Shown here: positions 54,110 through 64,000 of the stretch, piece after piece | How positions within the stretch are numbered: position 1 is the stretch's first letter | Layout of the letters: each line of letters opens with the position of its first letter | Source of the DNA: Neoceratodus forsteri | Lineage: Eukaryota > Chordata > Ceratodontiformes > Ceratodontidae | Assembly: GCA_016271365.2 (NCBI GenBank) | Contig: CM028129.1 | Coordinates: forward strand, 1,007,513,501 to 1,007,577,500 | DNA length: 64,000 nt | Reading direction: 5' to 3' | Position numbers and translations under genes: made by a program | The notes under the pieces: model-generated | The model's database searches: none | Seen by the model: only the letters and a program-made list of their open reading frames with translations | Told to the model about the DNA's origin: nothing

Positions 54110-54340
54110 GCAGAAAGGTAGTGGGGTTCAGTGGGTAAAGAAAACACAGAGCAGGAGATCCCAGGTTTGAACCCTACCTCCACCACTGATCACTGTGCGA
54201 TCTTTGAGCAAGTCACTAAATCTCCTCCATGGGTTTCAATTCCCAAATTGTAAAATGGATTAGAAGCAGAACCCCTACTAACAAGAGACATTGTGCCTCT
54301 GTTTGGGCTGTTAGGTAAATAAAGTAAAAAAAAAAAAAAA
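54110..54340 (+). repeat. MIR/CORE-like SINE
   Basis: CCCAGGTTTGAACCCTACC holds a B-box-like GGTTTGAACCC, then CACTGTGCGATC, GAGCAAGTCAC and AATTGTAAAATGG, the order found in MIR-type SINEs. It ends in GTAAATAAAG and a long A run (54327-54343). Confidence 0.65.
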
Positions 54341-54559
54341 AAATTGGTGTCTGCTAAATAAGTATGCAGTACTTTTTAAAGATATCTTTCATTAGCAAGC
54401 TTGGGGTTCATGTAAAAGCTCTGGAATCCTATGCTGAGGCTGTCAGGGGCCTGATTCTCTTATGGAATTGAAGGGATTGGTACCTGGGAAGGGAAAGTGC
54501 AGGGTTCCCTCCATTTGTCCACTCATGTCTGGCTCACCAGGAAGCATCAAAGTTGGCTG

Positions 54560-54864
54560 TAGGGGTGTCACTGTAACATGATATGACAATGTATCATGAT
54601 AAACCACTAACGATTTATAATTGTGAAAAAACAATATTACACAGCATGATGTACCGTGATAAATCACTTCCTCATTTGTCTGCTGCTCCAGCATCGTGTC
54701 CCTCTTAAGGTGTGACCAAAATTCTAGATTCTCCACTTCCCAATCTAATTTTCACTGTTTTTATTAAAATTAGAAGTGCTACAAATTATCAAGATAATCA
54801 GTATATTGTAATATGTTTTATGCAAATATTGCACTGGTCAGAATTTGATATTGTGACATCCCTA
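54560..54864. mobile_element. hAT-type MITE with 8-bp target duplication
   Basis: The left end TAGGGGTGTCAC and right end, in reverse complement TAGGGATGTCAC, are terminal inverted repeats extending to ATGATAT/ATATCA. Flanking octamers GTTGGCTG (54552-54559) and GTTGGCTA (54865-54872) differ at one base. At 305 bp with no coding capacity it is a non-autonomous hAT element. Confidence 0.82.
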
Positions 54865-55276
54865 GTTGGCTATGAAGGCTTCCGCTTGTATGCTGTCCTA
54901 TCCTGAGTCAGAATGCAGCCATGGCAACTGGGGGGGGCTGGAGGTGAAAAGGAAAAGCTGGTACAAAAAGAATAATTAAGAGAAGGATGAGTTCTTTAGG
55001 GAGATGGCAACAACGTATGGGTGTAGCCCAGTGCACTTAAAGAATGGTGGTGTGCCACCCGTAACCCCTCTGCTCTGGGTGATCAACAACTTAGATTTAT
55101 ATTTAGTCGTTGCTCACAATGTGTCTCATTGTAGACTGCTATTATTCTAACCTTGCAGAGTTTAACTAGTGTAATTCGGATTGTTGGTTATATATATTTA
55201 ATGCCCTGGACTGTCTAATTGACGTTTGATAAAACCTCAGCCTTAAAGGAGCTGTTACAAGGTCAGCGTTTGTCGA

Positions 55277-55295
55277 GTTTGTTGCCGTGTTTCAG
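55277..55295 (+). promoter_or_regulatory. splice acceptor of the BRPF1 exon
   Basis: GTTTGTTGCCGTGTTTCAG: a moderately pyrimidine-rich tract ending in CAG. BRPF1 similarity begins at the next base (G completing an Arg codon, then TAC ATT GAG), so this is a phase-2 intron end. Confidence 0.7.
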
Positions 55296-56237
<942 letters not shown>

Positions 56238-56243
56238 GTAAAG
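56238..56243 (+). promoter_or_regulatory. splice donor of the BRPF1 exon
   Basis: CACAG|GTAAAG. BRPF1 coding similarity ends exactly here, in phase 2. The following open stretch to 56488 has no BRPF1 match and is read as intron. Confidence 0.7.
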
Positions 56244-56450
56244 GCTTTGGTTTAGCACGTCTGGCTGCAAACTTGGGGAGTCTGAATAGGGAAATCTCTC
56301 CCAGTGTTATCGAAACTGAAGGGGACCCCTACTCCCCAGCCACCATTCTGACTCCTCTCTTATTTAAGATTGTCTTCCAAAGCACAGATCAGTTCTGGTA
56401 CCGAAATGCTCCTTCACCAACATTAGTCTTAATACCCACTTTCTACAAAG

Positions 56451-56921
56451 AGGACAGGAAATCATTTCTAACTGACAGCTGTTTATAAAGTTCTTATTCT
56501 CAGAAATTGTATGCATTCCCCTAGATTATCCATATTTAACTGTACCTGAACAAAAAGGTGATAGGAAAATCATATTTTCCATTATTTTGTTTTCATGGGC
56601 AGCATTCTGTTCTCTTCATGGAACCAGTGATTTGGAGTTGTAACTGTCAGTTTGTGCTCAGAATTCTAAGCATAGTTCTGATAATTTAACAGCTAATAAT
56701 TAGCATTCTGTACACAAACCATGACATAGTAAAAAAAAAAAATATATATATATATTACTGGTTCCACAGAGAGAACTGTAACAGAATGCTGCCCATAAAA
56801 CAAAACAATGTAAAATACAGCTTATATCACTTTCTATTAAGGTACAGTTAAATAGTGCACATAATTTCTGAGAATAAGAAGTTTATAAACAGCTGTCAGT
56901 GAGCACAAATTTCCTGTCTCC
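56451..56921. mobile_element. long palindromic MITE-like element
   Basis: Arms 56451 to about 56635 and about 56755-56921 are inverted copies: GACAGGAAAT, ACTGACAGCTGTTTATAAA, TTCTTATTCTCAGAAATT, TTTAACTGTACCT, TTTTGTTTT, ATGGGCAGCATTCTGTT, GGAACCAGT. The loop carries an A run with (AT)n. Indels between the arms show age. The class is unknown and no target duplication was recognised. Confidence 0.7.
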
Positions 56922-57169
56922 TGTAAAGGTTTTTTGGGGGAGGTTGATGGGTGTGGAATTCAGGCCTCAGTTATGGGTCCTACATCCAGCACTAACCAAA
57001 TGGTGTAGAGCTGATTTGCTCTGTACCATATATTTTTTTTTTTTTTTTTGGGAGACATGCTGTTTGCTACCTTATGGAAGGTGGATTGGTGCTGGTGGGG
57101 GATTCTGCATATTATAAATTGTGGAGGGATTTCTCTCCCCAAGTATCACTCAGAATCCAAAACCAATAA

Positions 57170-57690
57170 GTCTGTCCCAGTGGCGCAGAGGGCTGAGGCA
57201 CTGTGTGTCTCGCCTCTCACCACACTGGCGACCCAAGTTTGGGAACAACCTCGAATTACTGGGGGGGAATGCTTGCAGACTCTGCTCTTGGCTGCCCCCG
57301 GGTGGAGGCCTGGGGATAACGCCGGCAGCTTAAGCAACACTAAGGCAGGGGCTGCCATTCTATACCATGTGTGCGCCTCCATGTGCACATGCTTACGTGC
57401 TGCTGCGATGGGACAGAGGGAGAATGGGAAATTGGTTGGCGCAGATTACACAAAGCCGTGCCCACCTACCTCCGTCCCACATTATCACCTGGCCACCAGC
57501 CCAATCTGGATGAGAGTCATTGGGTGGGGGGAGAACAGCCCTCCCCTTCCCAGTCCCTTCACAGGAGGAAGTCTGTGGAGGATCTTGGGCTTGGTGGTTG
57601 GGGGAGGAGAATGCCGGGTGAATGGAGGCAGTGAAAGAGCTGAGAGCCCACCTGCGTCAACCAGCAAGGTAAAAAGCTATATTTTTTTTT
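57170..57690 (+). repeat. tRNA-derived SINE-like repeat
   Basis: CCAGTGGCGCAGAGGGCTGA is an A-box-like start and CCCAAGTTTGGGAACAACC a poor B box about 45 bases on. GC-rich body, then AAGGTAAAAAGC and a T run. Boundaries are approximate. Confidence 0.4.
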
Positions 57691-58104
57691 GGGGGGGTCT
57701 AAAACTAGAGAAAACTGTGCACACACTCCAGGAATTCACCAAAAAATTACCAGCTTCATTAGAAAGAAAACAAGTAAATTAGACAGGTGAGTGTCACTGA
57801 GTTGCAGGAAACCAGGCACTTCCACATTGTGTAGTTTCCTGCCACTTCACTCAAACCTTAGCCTGAAGTATTCTTGTGATTTAAACTCGTAACGGATAAC
57901 ATGCATCCAAAGAGATGCACACACCCATCCACTTGTGGAGGGGGTGAGCATCATGTGTCGCAGTTAAGATGGACAAGGAAAGCAGGATTTGCTGTACTTT
58001 GCACTACCATAGCAGAAAAATCAAGCTTACCGCAGAGAACAAATATTTATTCTTGCTACCAATATGACATGGAAATTTGCTGTACCTTGTTGGAGGCAGT
58101 ATAC

Positions 58105-58250
58105 ACTGGAGTTTAGAGCATTGCTGTAAATCGCGGTTTGAAACTCACTGTTGCCACTTACACAATATGTGGCCCTTTGTAACTAACTCCCTGTGCTCCC
58201 AAGATTTGCTTGAAGCGAGCTTCGGCTCAGTGTGCCTTTTCTGACCAGAG
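58105..58250 (+). repeat. SINE remnant with L2-type 3' tail
   Basis: CGGTTTGAAACTCAC (B-box-like), GTTGCCACTTACAC, TAACTAACTCCCTGTGCTCCC, then GCGAGCTTCGGCTCAGTGTGCC. It has the same order of blocks as the SINE at 61262-61450. Confidence 0.6.
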
Positions 58251-58264
58251 TTCTAAAAAACCAA

Positions 58265-58930
58265 ACAAGCTATATATCTCGCTAGTATTTGTAGGGATAT
58301 GTGATGGGCGGCTGTGAGATATGGATATCATTTTATCTTCATGAGAGGTTAGTAACCCCTTGACCCACATGAATGGAGAAGCCACGAGTGAGAGTACAAG
58401 TCATTGACCACAAAGTGTAGATAAAATCGATCTCATTGCTGCCCTTCACATGGGCATTTTTACAATTTACAGTAGCACTTTAAAAAGAGCTTCAAAAAGA
58501 CTGTTTTGTTGGCGCCTGATTGCTTTAAATGAACTGCAGCTGCCACTTGGTTCATCAAAGGCTGTCCTTGTACCAGCTCGTGGTTCAGCAGATGAGGCAC
58601 AGCGCTCAATGGGAGACACATGGTGTGACTTAGCCCACTGAAAAGATAAACGGTAGTAACAAAACCTACAAGCGAGATAAAAAAAAAACTTGTATAGCTA
58701 GCTAGAATTCTGAGATAGCACTTTTATCTTAAGCAAAAAGCGTTAATGTATATTATGTAAATAGGGGCTATGCAGTGGGCTGGGCTGACTCAAAATATAC
58801 AACTTATCCTTATGTGAATGGGCAGGACCGTAACTCATGAGTGGCAAAACCATAAGTGAGATATGAACGTGCTGTGCCTTCGCAAGTGATGATAAACTGC
58901 ATATTTTGAGCCAGACCATTGCATATTAGA
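58265..58930. repeat. AT-rich inverted repeats
   Basis: TATATCTCGCTAGTATTTGTAG (58270s) pairs with CTACAAGCGAGATA (58666-58680). CTGACTCAAAATATACAACT (58785) pairs with CTGCATATTTTGAGCCAG (58897). These may be ends of one or two MITE-like elements, but arms are imperfect and no target duplication was found. Confidence 0.35.
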
Positions 58931-59189
58931 TTTATACATCATTTTTATTAGTGTTAACTCTTTCTTCTATTTGTATAACAATTTGTACTGTTTTTCTTTG
59001 ATTTTAGTTGCTGGCTTCAGTGCTGAACGTGATTGTTGTGATGTCATCATTGTCAAAGCTGCCTTGTGATATCCAACTTTGCAAGAAAATATTCTCTTGC
59101 TATGTTGGGTCAGTAGAACACTTTTTATCAGTACACTATATGTGTGTCTATACTATACTGGCGTGGTAGCACCCCTATAGTTAAGGTTG

Positions 59190-61260
59190 AGTAGGGTGTT
59201 TAATCACCACTTGTGGTGCTGGGAGAGGGAAGGTGATCTGAGCTGGGCCTTCTAGGCATCCAGTAGAGATCTTCTGAATTTCTTCCCCTGAATGTTTGGA
59301 TGAGCCAGGGGGTTGAGATTGGGGAGGGTCTTGACATCTTGCAGGAATCCGGTAATGGAGACCTTTCTGGGCCTGGTTCTAGGCCTCTTTTGGGGTTGGC
59401 GTGGTCGGGGTGGGCTGCTTCTCTGCCTGGGCATCACAGAGGATCCTTTTGCTGTCTGGGGGGCACGTCTGTGCCATCCACTGCACTGGGCAGGGTGCTG
59501 GCACCATTCATGGCGCCAGGGAGGGTTCTGGTGCCTCTTGTAGCACTTGTTCCCCCACAATCTCAGGGATGGATGCAGACTGTCCAGAGGCCTAGCCCAA
59601 GGATCAGGGCCCTTTCTGGTGAAGTAGGCACTGGGCAGTGCCGATTGGTGGCTTACTCCTTATCCAGGATAGGTGGCAGCTCTGGCAGGAGTCCTGGCGC
59701 TGACTGCTGTTCTTGCCAGAACTGTCTGGCCCTGTCATTGGTGAGGATTGGGGCCACCCCTAGAGATCTTCATGGCTCTGCTGTCCTCATCGGGGGTGCC
59801 CTCTGCTGTCCTCATCGGGGAGGTGCGTTTTCCCAGGGGCATCACCTTGACTGCTCCTCACCTGTTGAGCTGCCTTGTGGGCGAGCTTGCCAGGCTCTCT
59901 CGCGGTTGAGATCCCTTGAGCAATCCTCGAGCTCCTGGCAGAGTACTTGGCCTAGCCTTGCATGACCCTTCTCCCCCTCTCCTCCATTCCCACTCCCTCC
60001 TCCGCATTCTGGGTCCTGTGAGTCCTTTGTCCTGGGAGCAGTTCAGGGCAATGCTTTTCCTCAGTACCTCTGTTCTTAGATCAAATCATTTTTCGGCTTG
60101 AGGCCCCTGCACGCCTCCTGACTCCAGCTCTTCCTCATCTCCAACTTCTTCCTCTGAGGAAGAGGGCACATCCTTGCATGTCTCCTCCAACACTGAGTAC
60201 ATCCGTGCCAGCAGTTCCTCACGGAGATGATGAGGGAACTCTGACTTGACCACTTCGTAGGCCGCAATTCTGCAAACCTGGTACTGTCATTCCTTGGTGA
60301 TTACAGCCATGACTCTCCAGTCATCCCTCCTTGACCTAGGCCTTTTACGGACGCAAACAGGGATGTCTGGCTCTATCCCTCTGCCCTCTTTTCAGCCCTG
60401 AGAGACATCCGACGCAGGTATTATGTATCTGTTGGGCCTCCAGGAGCCATGCCACATCCCTCTTCAGGGATCCAGCTTCTGTAAATGCCACTGGGCATAG
60501 GCGCCCAGTATGTGACCATCCTCCAAAGAATCGGACTTTGCAGAGTTTGATATCTATCTGGGACCATATGGTTTTCACGGCGCCGTGCACTATGCTGTAC
60601 ATATCTGCACACTAGGCGACCTGTGGCATGCACCTGTGGTTGATGCTGGGTCTGCTACTAGCCGGCATGCTAGGCAACCAGACAGACCATTTGCCTTTCT
60701 GTCAAGGGTCTGGAGCTGGTGAGGCACCAAGCTAGGGCATCTTGGGATGTCAGTGAGGTAGCCTTCAGGCTGACAAGAACTGCAGTCTGCATTAGGTGGG
60801 TGACCTGACTTTGTCTGTCCTGGTTGTCACCCCTAGCCCGGCTTAGGGTGATTGTGCCTTGTGATTGCTAGGGACCCACTTTTTCTCCCGCATGGTCAAG
60901 CATGAGTTAGCAGGCTGCATTTCTGCTCGCAGCCCATGGGAGCCACTGCCCGATCTTGACCATGCTCTGGCCTTGCCAGGCCCATAAGGGGTCTCTTGCT
61001 CCTCATGGTTATCCCCTAGAGGAGGCTGAGGGAATAACATTTTCCTTTAGGGTGTGCAGCATAGCCCTTTTGGGTGGTAAGCTTGGTATTCTGACCTATA
61101 AGTGGGAATAGGTGGTGAAGATTGATTCTTGGCAGATATGAAAATTATGTACTCGCCATAATTGTTGATCTTCCAGAATATCTACTGTATCTTCTCCACC
61201 TATTCACACACCCACCATCCCCTGTTCAGTTAGTGTCATGCATCTGGGCTCACCCTTCTC
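59190..61260 (+). mobile_element. DIRS-H, gag plus ICR remnant without pol
   Basis: 61085-61207 aligns in the same order and strand with the DIRS-G ICR: GTGGTGAAGATTG, GATATGAAAATTATG, CATAATTGTTGATCTTCC, then TCTTCTCCACCTATTCACAC. Upstream at about 60760-60830 the plus strand gives TAVCIRWVT-stop-LCLSWLSP, a decayed WLR gag block. The rest of 59190-60700 is GC-rich and low-information. RT, RNase H and YR motifs are absent in the 250 bases between, suggesting an internally deleted copy. The right ITR is cut by a SINE. Confidence 0.45.
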
Positions 61261-61261
61261 T

Positions 61262-61450
61262 CTCTCTCGAGGCAGTATAGGGCAGTGGTTTAAGGCTCTG
61301 AGCTGCAGACCTGGAGATCTGGGTTTGAATCTCACAGGCCCCACTTGCATACTGTGTGACCCTGAGCAAGTCACTTAACTTCCTTGTGCTCCCAGGTTGC
61401 ACCTGGAAATGAGCTTTGGCTTAGTGTGCCTTTCCTGGTTAAACAATTTC
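61262..61450 (+). repeat. MIR/CORE-like SINE with L2-type tail
   Basis: tRNA head AGGGCAGTGGTTTAAGGC, B box GGGTTTGAATCTC, core CTGTGTGACCCTGAGCAAGT then CACTTAACTTCC, and tail AATGAGCTTTGGCTTAGTGTG, GCCTTTCCTGGTTAAACAA. The tail resembles the 3' end of the L2-like LINE at 3890-3930. Confidence 0.78.
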
Positions 61451-61599
61451 CCCCCCTCCTTTCCCTTCCTCTCTCTCTCTCTTCGCCTCTTGGTCATGTT
61501 TATGTTTAAAAAAGAAAAAAATGACTGGGTCCTGGGGAGCAAAACTGGGAGAAAAAATATCCCTCCGTTGGAATTTTGTGGTTCAGGATTATGGGCTTG

Positions 61600-62590
61600 G
61601 GCAACTGTGGATCAGGGAAAGTTGTGTCAGTTTTTCGTGTAGTGATGTCGTGAGACTTTCTTGAATGCTGAAGCTAGGCAGCAGGCTTCAGTTAGAGCAG
61701 TGAGATGGTGATCCTCTGCTCTCCATCTGTCTCTCTCACCTAACTGTGTCTGATTTATTTAATAGAATAAGCAGACTGGTGTGCCCACCAGGTTGCCTGC
61801 CCCTTTTTCGATCATATATACATCATTGTACTGGGGTGTCCAATTCTCAGTGTTGGAAAGTCTCTGGAAGTAAAGAACCATCCCTTGTTGATTTTTTTTT
61901 TTTTTTGGTTGGTTTGTACTTGTAAAAAGAAAATGGTCCCTCCCCAATCTGGATCCCCACCCGACCTACCACCCAACTCCTCCAACACACTCACATTGTC
62001 ACTCACCAGAACATGTCCCAGGATGTGATGTTTGCCAGAGTTTTCAGTTGAGAACTGTGAGATTTCCTGAATTGTGGATGGCTTTTAGTTGAAGCAATAT
62101 GCTGGCGATCCCTGCTCTCTCCATCTGTTTATTTCTGTCTGTCTTTCTATCTCGCCATCTATCGCTTCTATCTACCTATCTACTAAATTAGTATTGGACT
62201 GGGGTGCCACCTCAGTACTGCTTCTCTTTCTTCCTCCTGCCCTCCAGGTTGTCTGCCTTCCTTTTTATGTTTTATTGAATAGGATTTAAGCAGACCAGGT
62301 GCCCACCCTGGTACTGCTTCTCTCACCCCCTCTCCAGGTTGCACCCCTTCCCATTATAACACCCTGGTGTTGCTGAACAGTAGCCTGACACTGGGGTTCC
62401 CACTCCCATGTCAGAAACTCACCTTCAGAAAAGAAAGTAATCTCTCATTTTTTTAATTGTAAAAAAGAAAATTGTCCCTTGCCAAATCTGACCCCTCCAC
62501 CACACCAGCCCCCCCACGCAGCATCCACCACCCCACCTCCTTCACACACACCCTCACTTACCTGAAAATGTCCCACAATGTAGATCCACT
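61600..62590. repeat. diverged tandem duplication (two units)
   Basis: Unit 1 (about 61640-62028) and unit 2 (about 62035-62585) share ordered blocks: GTGAGA..TTCYTGAAT, GGYGATCC..CTGCTCTC, CCATCTGT, TTGGACTGGGGTG or ACTGGGGTG, CCAGGTTG, TTGTAAAAARGAAAATKGTCC, and CTCAC..ACC..ATGTCCCA..ATG. Unit 2 holds extra CTAT-rich microsatellite sequence (62140-62185). Function unknown. Confidence 0.55.
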
Positions 62591-62661
62591 CTCCAATTGA
62601 AGACAGTGCCTGCTGCTGGAACCAACAACTGCAATATGAGAAAATAAGGTAAGCCAGGTTT

Positions 62662-63610
62662 CTTACCCCAGGGGTCCTTTAGCATCAGTAACTTTAAGCA
62701 GCTAGTTGACCAGGTAGTACTACCCCGGAGGTGTGGTTTATGCTAATTAATTAGCATCAGCCAAGCAGAGACTTTGGGGTGTACTGAAGAGAGACTGCCT
62801 GAGAAGCCACCAGAATTTTTTCTCCGCTGACTGAACAACACTGCCTCTGAGGCGTTCCACTCAGTTGGCCAAAAAAACAAGTTTTCTTGAACTTTTGTAG
62901 TAAAATCTCTTCATTTTAATTTTTCTTTTACTGTGCTGAGTATGTTTTAATTGTTTTATCGTGGTTCCCTCTGGTTTCTCGGAACCACGTTTATCAGTCG
63001 GTTCCGTGGTTCCTCCATGGTTCCCTCCTATATTTTTCTTTATTTTAACTGTTTGTGTATTTTGACTGTTAATTTTTAACCTTTTATCGCAGTTCCCTTT
63101 TTTCTTTGGGAACCGCGATTTTAAGTCGTTTTTTTACTTCAGAAATAGCAGCTCCTTACCGCGAGGGAACCAATCGCATTCCACTTCTAACTGTAGTGGA
63201 ACCTTTCAGTTTAAAACTGTGTCTGTCAGTTGGCATGTCAGGAATCCCTAAAAAGAGGACTGGACCCACATGTTTTAAAAATTGATTAAATTGTCACAGG
63301 ATTGTGGCCAAAGCTGACACCCACGATCTGTGCTTAGTGTTTGGGTCCAGACCATTATTACTGTTCACATTGCTCAAACTTTTGTTCTGAAGCCTTGAGA
63401 AACAGAACAAAGAGGTTTAGAGAGATGGCTGAGGAAGGGTCCTCTTCAGGCCCAAAAGAACCAGGATTACGATGAGGGGCCTTCAGAAAATTCTAACAGT
63501 GGTGCTGATGAAACATCCACTAGCTTTAAGCCCAGAAGAGGCACTGAAGTCTCTTTAAGAGAAAAATAATAAATTGGTGCTGAAGTGCCTTAGAAACCAA
63601 AGCTTCCAAG
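62662..63610 (+). mobile_element. DIRS-M, 5' end of a DIRS-A-family element
   Basis: The left terminus TTCTTACCCCAGGGGTCC, TTTAGCATCAGTAA matches DIRS-A at 5329-5361. CCCGGAGGTGTG and GCCTCTGAGG blocks also match. Gag starts at ATG 63235 (MSGIPKKRTGP). A frame-shifted zinc knuckle near 63330-63375 reads CLV-[C]-LGPDH in combined frames. It is cut at about 63610, where an L2-like LINE begins. Confidence 0.72.
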
Positions 63611-63614
63611 GGAC

Positions 63615-64000
63615 TGATGAAGTTCCTTCATAAAATAAAAATAGGGGTACTGATATTACTTTTAAATGCTAGAGTTTGCCCAATAAAATTCATGAACTAC
63701 AAATCATCTTATACATCGAAAACATCAATATTTGTGGGGTTACAGAAACTTGGTTTACAAATGAACAATGAGGACAAGTTATTTCTGGGTATTCTCTCTT
63801 TAAGAAAAATCGGCTAGATGCAAGAGGAGGAGGAGGTGTTGCCTATTATGTAAAGGATGGAATTGAATTTACAGAAGTCAATATGAACATCCAATCACCA
63901 CAGGGAATTGAAATTTTATGGATTAAACTCAATAATAAATGTTTTCCAATTACATTTGAGTTATGCTATAGACCACCTTCCATTGACTCTGTCAATAATG
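63615..64000 (+). mobile_element. L2-like LINE endonuclease, cut by the window end
   Basis: Reads LLLNAR, then FVGLQKLG in one frame with TETWFTN in another (63746), GYSLFKKNRLDARGGGVAYY (63789), VKDGIEFTEV, GIEILWIKLNN and CYRPPSIDS (63965). These are apurinic-endonuclease blocks of a non-LTR element, worded unlike the CR1 copies. A stop and a frameshift near 63765 show it is not intact. Confidence 0.75.

Noticed and set aside
59300..59965. 221-codon plus-strand open frame
   Set aside because: Low-complexity Gly/Ser/Pro-rich translation in GC-rich repeat, no domain, no conservation seen.

Overview
The window reads as non-coding DNA of a vertebrate with a very large, retrotransposon-rich genome. 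Composition (DIRS tyrosine-recombinase retrotransposons, CR1- and L2-like LINEs, CORE/MIR-like SINEs, hAT-type MITEs) and one clear vertebrate host exon (BRPF1) fit a lungfish or salamander best. The species cannot be fixed from sequence alone. No bacterial genes, rRNA, functional tRNA or CRISPR array is seen.

Layout. 1-455 is the 3' end of a DIRS element. 456-2060 is unassigned. 2062-3955 is the 3' half of an L2-like LINE. 4106-5328 plus 11071-11256 is a CR1-like LINE split by a complete DIRS element (DIRS-A, 5329-11070). From 11257 to about 52000 lies one old DIRS copy (DIRS-C) blown apart by later insertions: a nearly full-length CR1 on the minus strand (13587-18060), an AT-rich insert (18330-18830), DIRS-B (19435-25061), DIRS-K (25521-50251, minus strand) and a CR1 3' end (50419-51309, minus). 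DIRS-K contains DIRS-J (27031-47447). DIRS-J contains DIRS-F (27284-38653) and a CR1 (39955-43308). DIRS-F contains DIRS-G (30221-35751). C, K, J, F and G are therefore five nested DIRS layers, and reading frames can be followed across several of the joints.

Right part. 52001-55295 is intron-like and holds SINEs and a hAT MITE with a near-perfect 8-bp duplication (54560-54864). 55296-56237 is an internal coding exon of BRPF1 (PHD finger, zinc knuckle, PHD finger), flanked by an AG acceptor and a GT donor but carrying several small indels. 56238 onward is the next intron, with a long palindromic element, SINEs, a gag-plus-ICR DIRS remnant (59190-61260), a diverged tandem duplication (61600-62590), the 5' end of another DIRS-A-family element (62662-63610) and the endonuclease of an L2-like LINE cut by the window edge.

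How it works together. Each DIRS element codes for Gag, then RT/RNase H plus a methyltransferase-like region, then a tyrosine recombinase (YR), bounded by inverted terminal repeats (ITRs). An internal complementary region (ICR) near the 3' end is the complement of the joined right and left ends. Almost all element genes carry frameshifts, so they are annotated as pseudogenes. Many breaks are single-base indels in otherwise well-preserved sequence, and the BRPF1 exon shows the same pattern, so part of the damage may be assembly indel error.
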